Shown here piece by piece: positions 1-12,100 of a stretch of DNA of 64,000 nt (positions are counted from its first letter, which is position 1; every line of letters begins with the position of its first letter). The translations under genes were made by a program, and so were the position numbers. The notes under the pieces are model-generated. The model was given only the letters and a program-made list of their open reading frames with translations. It made no database searches and was not told the DNA's origin. The stretch is taken from NCBI GenBank assembly GCA_035578175.1, contig JAQMRL010000003.1, positions 93,722,469-93,786,468 on the forward strand, given 5' to 3'. The DNA is from Catonia carolina (Eukaryota > Arthropoda > Insecta > Hemiptera > Achilidae).

Positions 1-238
1 CACTTCTGTCTGTCCTACAAACATACTTAGTTAAAATGATAAGTGACAATTATTTAAAGCAGTGGTTCTTAACCTGGAGGGGGGCGCCCCCTGGGGGAGC
101 GGAGAAGAATTTTAAGGGAGGCGTGAGTGCATTTAAAAATAAATAAATAACAAAGTAAAACTATAATTTACTCAGTTTTGTAGTCACATGTATATTTTCA
201 AAATTATCATATATTTTTATACGTTATACTCTAGTAGA

Positions 239-640
239 CTGCCCATAACAGACAGGTGGAGTGTCAAATTATTTACACTCAATCTGTTCGTTGCAGGGCT
301 AAAATAAATAGTTCTGTTTCTTATCACATGGTCAGTCAATTAAATGACTGAATCATTTAAGAACAGAAGAGGTAGAGGTGTAAAAGACACTAATCAGAGT
401 TATCTTCTTTGAAAGTAATGAATTTCATTGTACAGCCAGACCCTGTGGTGAATGAAGTGAAGTTGTCATTTACAGAGTGGAAAATATGTGCTTTTCAGAG
501 GGCCCGGCATGCTGATAAGCGTACTTTTCCACTCAGTGAGGAAGACAATGGTAAACCACCTCACTCCTCGTTTTACTTAGTAAAACCTCTAGAGGTTCAA
601 ACCAGCCTTTCGGCTGTTGACCTAAACAACAACAACAACA
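239..640 (+). mobile_element. ~400-bp retroposon, copy 1
   Basis: Starts CTGCCCATAACAGACAGGTG and ends in an (AAC)n tail. An 11-bp target duplication ACTCTAGTAGA lies at 228-238 and 641-651. Variable-length duplications plus a simple-repeat tail point to LINE-driven retroposition. It contains an ORF from 418 (MNFIVQP...), recurring in other copies. GGTTCAAACC near the 3' end resembles a pol III B box, but no good A box is seen. Confidence 0.9.
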
Positions 641-651
641 ACTCTAGTAGA

Positions 652-2103
652 ATGTAGCACTCGATTATTGCAATAACACAGTAATTGTCCTACTCTGGCA
701 ACACTGTGATCACGCTTCTGTTTCATATTCCGATTGTAGGCTACTACTTGTTTTGACCACTTATAGTGATTTAGGGGGTGGGGAGGACGTAACCTCAGAT
801 CAGTGTTCAAAGGGGGGGCACAGTGCCTGAAAAGTTGAAAACCACTGATTTAAAGAATAATGTTCTGACCCAATATTCAATTAAAAGATACAGAATTTCC
901 TACATTAGCTACCTAATTAAAAAAGAATGAAATTACATTTACAAATAAAAATCACAAATGTAAATTGTTTCAATATCACAATATAGCCTACAATAAGAGA
1001 AACTTAAGATAAACAGTAAGATATTTTCATAGCGTGAGTCAATGTTTTTAACACAGTACGTAACAGTGCTCTAACCGTATAAGCAATAGTATCTTCCAAC
1101 TGTTGGACAAAGTATAAGTATTCCGCATTGAAAGGGTACATACACTTAATACTAAAGCCCATTAAACTTGTTTTAAAGTTGTTAGTACCAACATTAAACT
1201 GTTTTTTTGCCTCTCCTGAAAAGTGAAGATTTTTGGCTAAAACCCCTTTCTAAAATGACTGATTCAATTGTATAATTTGATACATTTTTATATTTTCAAT
1301 AAAATTTTATTACTGTATTTTGTATAATACAATGGGGTTTGTAACATAAATTATTAATACACAAATACAGAAAAATGTTATTGTCTTAAGAAAAACAAAA
1401 TATTTGATTGTTTTCAATGGAAGTTTCAAATTATCATATTTTCTGGAGTACATAACCTAAAAATCTTGTAAAATTATAATTTTCTATCATCCTATTAATG
1501 TATTGAATCTGTACTTAAAATGTATGATAATAGATAGATAAATCTATAATACAAAATATTTGTAGAAGAAGTTACAGAGAATACAAAAAAAAAACTAACA
1601 ACATTAATATGCATTCTATGAATAAAATTCCATTATGAAGGTTGGATTGACGATATATCCATGACCTGTAATAACGAATGGATTACTATATTTATTTAAC
1701 AAGGGAGGAAGCCATAGAAAGAATCATTTAAGATGTGTAAATGTTTCGGTAGGGGATACCAACTCCTCATCCCGTTGAATTTGCTAGTTTGCTAGTTTGA
1801 AGTAGGAATTTGTAATTTGAAATTACTAGATATTTTATCAATTTTGATTCTTAAAATTGAAAATTAAAGCCAATATTGACAATTACTTGAAAAATACTTT
1901 TTGATTCTTCATTCCAAAAAGAAAAAACTGAATTTTTTTGCATGCAACTTTAGAGTAAGTTTAAAGATAAAATACTAACGTATGAGTATAAAGACGTTAA
2001 ATTAGTGTTAATTAGACAATGTCATTCAGTTCACCACTTAAAAAAAAAAATAAAAATTGTGTGAATTTTTTTGTCAGCAATTTCAAGCTAATTAAAAGCT
2101 AAT
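652..2103. other. Gene-free 3' flank
   Basis: AT-rich with short homopolymers; only brief chance ORFs. Nothing recognisable. Confidence 0.6.
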
Positions 2104-2114
2104 AGAAAGTGAAG

Positions 2115-2510
2115 TCTGCCCTTAACAGACAGGTGGAGAGTCAAATTATTTACTCTCAATCTGTTCATTGCAGGGCTAAAATAAATAGTTCTGTTTCTTA
2201 TCAGATGGTCAGCCAATTAAATGACTGAATCATTTAAGAACAGAAGAGGTAGAGGTGTAAAAGACACTAATCAGAGTTATCTCCTCTGAAAGTAATGAAT
2301 TTCATTATACAGCCAGACCCTGTGGTGAATGAAGTGAAGGTGTCATTTGCAGAGTGGAAAATATGTGCTTTTCAGAGGGCCCGGCATGCTGATAAGCATA
2401 TTTTTCCATTCAGTGAGGAAGGCTTAAATAGTAAACCACCTCACTCCTCGTTTTACTTAGTAAAACCTCTACAGGTTCAAACCAGCTTTTCGGCTGATGA
2501 CCTAAACAAC
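2115..2510 (+). mobile_element. ~400-bp retroposon, copy 2
   Basis: Full length with target duplication AGAAAGTGAAG at 2104-2114 and 2511-2521. The tail is a single AAC unit after CCTAA. Confidence 0.9.
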
Positions 2511-2521
2511 AGAAAGTGAAG

Positions 2522-5500
2522 ATATGATTAATGTAGTATTCAGTTAATTAAAATTATAATTATAAATTTCTAAAAAAATTTACCTAAATTTTAAATGAAA
2601 AATGTTTTTAGTCTTAATTTTTAGTCAGTTTTAATATTGTCTCTAAATTTCCATTCAAAAATGATTTTGGTGAATCAAAATTGATAAAAGTTCACTCTTA
2701 AAGTCTTGTTACAAAGTATGTGTATATACATTTAAACTCTACTGCCAAATTGTACTGGAAATTTTGGTAATGTTGGCAGTTTTTTTTTTTTGGTAGAGTG
2801 GTCTCTATAATGAGTTCTGTCCAACTGCAGACACTAAATTTTAATGGTCAGCAAAAATCAACTGGAAAGTAACAAACTAATTCTTCAGGATAAGGAACTG
2901 TTTGACAAGAATTATAATGAAAAAACTTTAATTTTATAGTAATGTTTTTTAAAGATGATACTGCATAAATAGGCGGTAGGGCTACCTATGAACTAAAACA
3001 AACCAATATTCTTAAAGAGTATAATTTTATTTAAAAATGTCAAAAATATTCCTTAACTATTGTTTTAGAGAGATCTGTTTTAAAATTACTGTGTACTCAG
3101 AGAAAATATGATAATTTAAAAATTATTCTTACTAAAACCTTTTTCAATTTTTCTGATAAAAAACTCGTTTAATTTTTTGGTTTTTATGTAAAATTATACA
3201 TCGTAAAAAATATATTTTACAAAAAATATTATCAATAATGGAAGTACAATGTTAAGTTGTTATTATTGTAAATTAAAAGTAAAAGTATGATGAATAAATG
3301 AGCTTTTATTAATAAATTATCTGGAAAATTTTAATGTGTAAATTTTTATTTTCTAATTTCATGAGGTAATTTAGTTATTAAATCCTGATATACATTAATT
3401 TGTAATCAATATTTTTTTTTATTGATTTGTATGTAATTAGTTAACACAAAATGGAACTATCTTACATAAATATTGCAGCAAAAGAGGATACTGAAACAAA
3501 ATTGTAAAGAAGTTTTTATTATTAAAATAAATATAAAAGAAAACAGGTTTTTTTAGGAATAAGATTTGGAAGTTCAATAAAGCAATGAACAAATCAAAAT
3601 GGATGCGAAAAAAATCTATTTTGGAAATGAATATTATTTTGATTCACAAGTAGACTGATCACAGTGTTGTGTTCCAATGGTTAAGTAAGGCTGAAGACAA
3701 AAGGTGGAAGACAACATAGGCAAGCAAGGCAGAAAAGTGTTTTGGAGGATATGTCTGTGAATGCCTACCTTAATTTTTGAAAAATGGCGTCAATAATCAA
3801 CACCATGTATAAATCGTAAATTGCAACATGTTGAACAGCAAAATCATTTCCCATGGTAAATGACCATAAATTATTTATAAGTTCCAAAACGTTGTAATTT
3901 TTATTAAATATTATCTTGACGTATTTTTATCAAAATTTCATACAGTAAATGCAATTTTTAATACAAAAGTGAATATGAACGTTAAATTTCTAAGATATTT
4001 ACATAACACTTTACGCACATTTGTTAATCATCTATGAATACAGTGTAAATAATGTACACTACTCTAGAAAAATATTTCAATAGTTTTGTGTCAAAATTTA
4101 ATACTTTTCCTACACTTAAAATTCTGTATCACTGAAGTATTGCTTTTGGTTTACATATCCTAGATGTATTTTTGAAAAAAAAAGAACATTCATTGTACTG
4201 CGTATAGATGTCTGAATAATATAATGAAAATGATTACTAAAATTTGAAATAAAAAAACTTGCTTTAATATGTGCACGTTTTATATATTGATTACTGTGCA
4301 GTATGTCATTAAACAAAAATAACTGGTTGGTAACCTAACCTAACCTGGCTGGTGATAACCTAACCCAGTTTGATACATAACCTAACTAGTAAAATGAAGG
4401 TCAGTAGTTTGTGCTTTGAAACAGCTGTCTGTAGAAGTGTTTAAATTAAGTAATGATATTAAATGGTAGATTTTCATTAAAATATGCCAGTTATCGCGTT
4501 CAACAGGTTAACTTGAGAAATGAAAAGTTTGGATGTAAATAAAGTAAAGTGTTCGCATAAATATTCAAAAACGCTTTAGATTTGTCTGTCTAGAAAACTT
4601 GGTTCAGTAGAATCTGAACTTTTAAAATAAATTAAAAAAAAGATTTGTAAAATGTTTAAAAAAGTTTTTATTTTTTACCAGTTTGATTTGATTTTTATTA
4701 CAGTATGTAATAAGGAAAGTGAACAAAAATAATTTTTCTACTTTGGAAAATAATATTTAAAGTTTTGCAACAAACATCTATTAGGTATTCACGTGGCTTG
4801 TTATAAATGAACATAGGTACACAAACATTGGCTAAGAATATTCCTAGTGTACTTTTAGACTGAGGCCAAATAAAAAAATAAAAATTTTCTTTCAATTTTA
4901 TGAAGAAATATACAAGCAACTATTAGAAGAAAAATATGGATACATATTTAGGTCAGGTTATAAAATAAGGAAAGTAATAAAAAGCGAGAAAACAGGTATC
5001 AAAAGAAAGTTGCAGAGAAATTTTGTGCAACAGAGTATTGTCAATAAAACTAACAAATGATTGATATTACTAATAGTTATCACAGTCAAAGTTGAATTAT
5101 GATTATTTATTATGTATTATTTATTTATTTATTCATTAAATAATTATCGCCATTATACTGTTTTCTGTATTTGTATTATTTGTAATTAACCACTGTACTA
5201 TAGATTACCTTCAATTGAAATTATTAATAAATAAAACAAAAATTTCGAAATTTCATTCAAAATCTTGTAGTTTTTGTCATTAGAATTCTGTAATCAATTG
5301 TCCTGAAAGCAAAGTTAATGATTGTGCAATCGGTATAAAAGTTATGGTTAGAACTAGGTTTCATAGAATGTTGTCTATAAAAATAAAATATTGTTGATAG
5401 TTATGAAATATCAAAAGTTATTTAAGTAATAATATATAAAGTTTAAATTTTTTGTTTTTAATTTTGAAGTTCATTTGACATCTGTTAATATTTTTACAAG

Positions 5501-5931
5501 AAGAACCCCTGTTTATTAATTTTTAATGAATGAATTCTCAAATTTTAAATACCAAAAAATTTCTATCGATAATTTGTAATTAATTTAACCTAATATAAAA
5601 AATACATTATTGTTCTAATGTGCGTATGAGAAGAATGACTTATAGTTTGAAGAGTTGAAAGAATTTAAATGAAATAAAATAGGTAGTCATAAATTAAATA
5701 AAATAAATTTTCTACGAACCAATCAACTGAAATTTGGTAAATTGAATTGTAGATAATCACAAGTACAGTGTAATGAACTTAACTATGAAAATGAACTTTA
5801 AGGATGAAATTATTAATTAATGTACTAATTAAGAATAATGAGTAATATGTAACAAAAATTATAACAAAAGTAACGATAAATGTTGAGCGTGTGTGCGATT
5901 GTATTCATATAATCAAAATTATATGCAATGA
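2522..5931. other. Gene-free 3' flank
   Basis: 3.4 kb of AT-rich sequence. The ORFs at 4116 and 4698 on the minus strand are Phe/Ile/Lys-rich chance frames. A short (CCTAA)3-like run lies at 4331-4346. No repeat family recognised. Confidence 0.55.
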
Positions 5932-5937
5932 TTTATT
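5932..5937 (-). promoter_or_regulatory. Candidate polyadenylation signal of the host gene
   Basis: AATAAA on the minus strand about 80 bases after the stop codon. In such AT-rich DNA the hexamer is frequent by chance, so its use is uncertain. Confidence 0.35.
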
Positions 5938-6016
5938 AATATTACAATACCAAAATAAGTTTTATCCATGTATCGGAGCCATGCAATATAGTGCAACGTA
6001 TATAGAGGTACAGTTT

Positions 6017-6185
6017 CTATAAATGGCGTTGAACGGACATAGAAGAAGAAACTCCCATTGCTCTGCCTACAGTCTGCTCTGCCATTTCCAATTTATGTGG
6101 ATCAAGCTTTGGTTTTTTTGGTTCCGCATCTGGTGGTCGATGTGACTTCATATGGGCACTCCGACTTTTCACCTTGTTGAAGACT
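6017..6185 (-). CDS. Host gene terminal exon m: finger 3 end and C-terminus
   Basis: 169 nt ending in TAG; acceptor TTTTTGTAG. VFNKVKSRSAHMKSH supplies H988 and H992 of the last finger; the AHMKSH core is the same as in TRERF1-type proteins. A Lys/Pro-rich tail of about 40 residues follows. The preceding intron is 9.6 kb. Confidence 0.92.
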
Positions 6186-9100
6186 CTACAAAAATTTTCA
6201 AAACAAAATTACATTAAAATTATAGTCGATCATTTTCAACTCCTAACTGGTCACCCATTTTATTTCATCATGTATTATGTAAAAGAAGAAATTTTGACCA
6301 AGTAATACAGTCAAAGTTTATACTAAAATTAAAAATATTTCAAAGAATTCTGAGCTTAGAAAAGAGATTTTTACAATTATTTATGCAATTATATCTGAAC
6401 ACTAAGATATAACCTGAGTGTTATGACCAATAAGTAGACAATCAAAATGACAACATACTATTAGTTTTTATTAACCATTACTCCTTTTGATACTCCTTTA
6501 ATTTCTTCTTATCAATATATTTTTACTTAACCTATTGTAAAAGTACTGTAATTTTAAACTAAATACTTTATTACTGTTATTATTAATTTACTTTTTACTT
6601 TCTTAAAACTAATTTTTAAAACACTAGACAAGTGATTAAAGATGTTGTAACATCTTCTGAAAAGATCTTGACAAAAAATAGTTTCAATCTTTATATTTTA
6701 CAGTTCAGCCGTTCTTAGTTTGCTCCTACTGTCAACAAACAAAAGCCACCTACTACAGGGTCCACACTAGAGTCCGCTACTTTATGGATGTTGTATTCCT
6801 ATTAAGTTAACTATGTTTTAAATTTTAAGTACTTAAAGTACTTAAAACATCAGTCATGATATGATGTAGGCCTAACAATTTCATTTATAAAAATACTTTT
6901 AAAAGTATTTTTTATTTTTTTATTTTTTTTATTTATTAACGTCGCACCAACATCAAGGTCATTAGCGACGACGTTGGGGTGTAACCGTGTGTGATGAGGA
7001 TGAAATGATTTTTTGTAACGTATGAAAATATGCCGTGCCTGAGTGGGATTCGAACCCAGGACCGTATGATGAGAGGCGAGCACGTTACCAACTGCGCCAA
7101 TGCGGCCGGCAAAAGTATTTTGTATTTAAATACTTTTGAAAGTATTTTGTTGTTACTTTTTGATCAGCGTGTACACATTTTGATATAATGCGCATGCTCA
7201 GTGACGTCATTATTTGTTTACATTAGGAGCAAACTAAGAGAGGCTGGACTTTATGTAGTCTGATACCTTTTTGCACTACTACACTTGTGCAAATGGTTTG
7301 AACCCTCTTAAACCTTCTTGGAATTACTCATTTGTCAACAAGGTGAACTCTTCAGTGTTCTTTAAACCAGGTAGTGCTTAATGTTTGAAAGTAAAAATTA
7401 TGACAACGGCGATGTAATATTAACACAGATTACAATTTCTAGCATTGAGGTTTTCCTTGCACCGTGACTACAGTTGGCATCATATTTCTTAAACAAGCCT
7501 TGTAGTGTTTTGAATATTTCACTGAGCTTTACTTTCTACTAACAGGAAATGTAAAGAATTGAGAAATTCTGAGTTATTTTTTTATATATTTCTGAAATAT
7601 ATTCTTTGCCCAGAACAGGCAGGCGGAGTGTTAAATTATTTAAACTTGATCTGCTAGTTCTAGGATTCTATTCAAAAAATAGTTCTGTTTCTTATCTCAT
7701 GGTCAGCCAATTATACGAATGAAGCATTTAAGAACAGATGAGGAAGAGGTGTAAATGACATTAGTCAGAGTTATCTTCTACAAGAGTAATGAATTTCATT
7801 ACACAGCCAGACCCTGTGATGAATGAAGTGAAGGTGTCATTTGCAGGGTGGAAAGTAGATGCTTTTCAGAGGACCTGGCATGCTGATAAGCATACTTTTT
7901 TACTCAGTGAGCAAGGCAATTGTTGAATTTAAAGAGGTGCCTTGATAAATTTTGGAATTTATGTCTAAATCTTTTTCTACATTAAATCTCTTTTGCTTTA
8001 ATCCTCCTAGCCCATGCAAATTCCAGGGTCTAGCTGTATAAAGCTAGACCCTGAGGTAAATGAAGTGAAAATTTTATTTACAGAGTAGAAAGTAGATGGT
8101 TCTCAGAGGGCTTGGTATGCTGATAAGCAAACTTTTTCACTCAGTGAGGAAGGCGATCGTAAACCACCTCACTCCTAATTTTACTTAGTAAAGCCTCTAG
8201 AGGTTCAAACCAGCCTTTTAGCTGATGACGTATACAACAATATTCTGATGATAGTGGATCCACTGAAACATGTAAGTTGAAAATAAAATCATTGAAAAAA
8301 GAAAAATTCAACCGCTATAAAAGGTTAGTGAAAATTACAGTATTTTTCCAGTAGGATTAATTTATAAGCTGCAGAATGCATTATAAAGATTAATTTGTAA
8401 CTGAAGATATTTTAACTGACATGTTTTGGATGGATTCACCATTATTATAATATATAAAGCCTTCAAATTACAACCACTTAACTATTCAGAATTGTTCTGA
8501 AGTCACAGTTTGAATGGTTTGTATGCTCTGATAATGGTGAATCCATGGAAATAGGTTTATAAAATTTGCAGGCTAAATAAGAAGAAATTAAAGTAATGTT
8601 ATAAAGATTACTGGTTGGTGATCACTAGTAGTGTGTTTTTATCATTTAGATAAAATCTCCAGGATGCATTTTAAAGATTAATTCAATATGTAGTAGGTCT
8701 GAAAAATTACATAAAAATAAAACTCTCAGACATTAAAAAATTGGAACCACAAATACTCATGGTTATAACTATGAGTCTAAAATGACAAATTTCTTTAAAC
8801 TCTGATAAACAATCAGTTAAAAACCTCTTTTTGTAGACATTAAAAAATAATGACTTCATTAACCAAATTTTTGGCTCATATGAAATTCCCAAAACTATAA
8901 CTTCATGTATGTTTTATATACATGACAGGAAATAAAATGAGTGCTCTAACTGCATTTACCAGTCAAAACTTCAAGAGTTACCAAAATTATTTTACCTACA
9001 GCAGTAGAACACAATAATGCTTTCAGTTTTGCACTAACTCTTCATGTGAAGTGCAAGAAATATTATTCACATTTTCTTAAATTTAAACAAACGTGAATAC

Positions 9101-12100
9101 TCTAGAATCCAAAATGAGCAGGAAAATAATTAACTAACAAATTTTAATAAAACCACTATACTATTTTTCAAGGCCGATGAGTTCTTAACGTTTGCATTGC
9201 CCCCTACCCACTTTATAGTGAGCCAATGACTTGCCAGCAACGTTGCCAATACTTGCTCTTGTAGCTCTGTTAAATATTTCGTCGGCCATTTTTTTGGTCT
9301 TTCAATAATAATTATAACCCACCGGGTTGGTCTTGAGGTAAAGTCGTCGCCGGGAGCCAGCTGTTTAACAGCTGATTTTCGGAGATGAAGGTTCCTGGTT
9401 CAAATCCTAGTAAAGGTAGTTACTTTTATATGGATTTGAATACTAGACAGTGGTTACCGGTGTACTTTGATGGTTGGGGTTCAATTAACCATACTCTCTC
9501 AGGAATGGTCGGCCTGGGTCTGTACAAGACTACACCTCATTTACACATCATACACATCATCCTCATCTCATTGGGTCATAAATCAGGTCATCGGTCAGGA
9601 TAAATTTGGTTTTTACAACAAAGGAGAAATTTCTAGATTAAAAGGGAATCTTCTACATTAATATTTTTAAATAAAATTTCTGCAGGAAATAAAATCATAA
9701 CAAAATTTTTATTTACACAGCATTAGAAAAAAATTTACTGTTAGGGTTAAAGATAATTATGTATTTAAACTGTAATATCAAACTAAAGACAGGGCAATTG
9801 ACAAAAAGAAGTCAAATTTAAAGAAACAAATTTGCATTGTAGGTATTTAAAAAATGTTTTGGCCATCACTGTTGTTACTCAGTAATTAAAGTGCTTCACT
9901 GCGATTGCAGACTGCAAAGCAGAAAGTGCAGGGTTTGATTCCCAGCTAGGATCTTGAATTATTACATGTTAAAACCCATTGATTCTGAACCTTACGCTAT
10001 AAAATATCACTTTAAAATTTTAATTTGTAAACTAATGCAAATTTAACAAATTAACTAAGATCATTTGCTTGCTGACTGATTAGAACTCTAATTGGAGTGT
10101 TATTATTGGATCATTCACTAAATACAAAACTACGGAAGGGTTAGGAAGTTGATTATGGTTTCTAGGCTTTGAATATTATGAATACAGGACCTTACTTATT
10201 CTCTATAAAAAAAAATCATAAATCAACTACAAAATAAATAAGACAACCAGGATTGTGTTGATGAATCGTCTCCACTTGTTTAAGGCGCCTCAATCTAATT
10301 TGGATTAGAAATAAAATACACAATATTTAAAATGTATCAACTACATACCATGCAATGGAACTAAATTACTATACTTATATCTAAGGTTTAAAAAATAACA
10401 TTAATTTATAAAACACACATTTACACAAAAATTTAATTATTTAATTAATACCTAATTATAAATTAATAATAAAAATAATAAAAAACTCAAGCGTAATATC
10501 ATTTATCATGTGACATGTTTTATCACATGAAAGATTAAATATGCAGCAAAATAAAATTAATTATTTTAATTCATCAAAATATTTATACTTTGTAATCTAG
10601 TGGTGATATATTTTAAACAAATTCTGGAAAACGTATATTCATCTTTACAAAAGTCAAACAAAAAACTAAATTGCAAATTTTCTGAAAATATCAGTTTTCC
10701 CTGAATTGCCAAAATTCAAATGGATTCAAGTGTCCTATGTGCTCATTTTCATAACTGTACCTAATATAAATTCATGTAACAATGAATAAGTAACCCTCTG
10801 TAAATTTGCATTTGTGAAAAATATTTATTAAAGTCTGTGACGTGATTATTTATTAAATAATAACTTACAAAAATAAATTTTAAAAACTTACAAAGTCTTA
10901 TGTTCCATTGGTTATTTATAAATATTTTTTGGTAGAATAAGTAGAAAGAAATATGTTTAGAAGTTTTAAATCAAGCTAAAAAAAATTGATGATTTATCTG
11001 TTCGATAAAGCAATAAATTATCGGAGTAAAACATGACTTTAATAACAATAAAAAAAAATCACTTTCTTCAACATATTTTATTTTCAAAGTAAAATGGAGT
11101 AGCTGGTTTTTCTTTTATTGATTATTAGAACTTTGAAAATATATTTCTCAATTTACTTCACAAGTGTAACCATTGTTATGCAAACATAACTTTTAGTTTA
11201 TATTGCTGTATCAGAATTAAAAGTTTTTAATAAAATTTTTATTTATGGCTGCCTCAGTAGTCTAGTGGTAGCGCTAGCCTACAATGCGATGGTCGTGGGT
11301 TCAATTCCAGGCTAGGGTCTGGAAATTTTAACATGTTAAAACCCACTGTGGTCAATATAACCGAGCTGTAGATGTGACTTTAAATGAACGAAAAAAATTT
11401 ATTTGTATCTTTTTTATTTATCTTTTGTTATACTTAAAAATGTACATTGGCTGACTACTTCAACAAACATCACTTAAAAAGTTGTGATAGTGGTGGCATA
11501 GTTAAGTAACTCTCCACAAAGATAATGTCCTAGGATTGATCCTAGGTAGAAATGAATAATCCAATATTGTTAAATGGTTGTTCCAAAATATAAATTAGTT
11601 AATACAAAGATAATTTTTTAAATAAAAGTTTGGTATAAAGAAAATAAATTAATAAACAATTTACTTGAATAGAATTTCATTTAAATTGTAACAAATATCT
11701 GGAAACAAATACTAATCTGTACAGGAAGTTAAATTTAAAAAAAAATCAAATTTGGAACATTTTATTATACATTAATATGGGGAAGCAAGCAAGAAACTAC
11801 AGATTAACTGATTAGTAAGTAATATTTGGGTATTTATGCTAACAAGACAGTTGGTTGGTTGATAAGACATGCTATAGGTAATCTTAAAACAACAAACCGG
11901 GATCATTATAACAATAGGAAACTAATTATTATTCAAACAAACAAAGTAGCCAAGTATTCCAGTTATGTACAATAATTTACAAAAATGGAAGAGGTTTTAA
12001 ATTTAAATCTGAGTATAATAATTGATAGAATTTTACGCTTGTACCAAATGAGACTTTAGAATTTAAAAAAGTTGTTCTATATTTCTACCAAGTGTGAATA

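Noticed and set aside
409..657. 82-codon ORF as a host gene
   Set aside because: It lies inside a retroposon repeated about ten times and reads into the (AAC)n tail.
4331..4346. Telomere repeat (CCTAA)n
   Set aside because: Only three units; a short interstitial match expected by chance in AT-rich DNA.
7020..7110. tRNA gene on the minus strand
   Set aside because: Has A and B boxes but is joined to a SINE body with an A-rich tail and target duplication.
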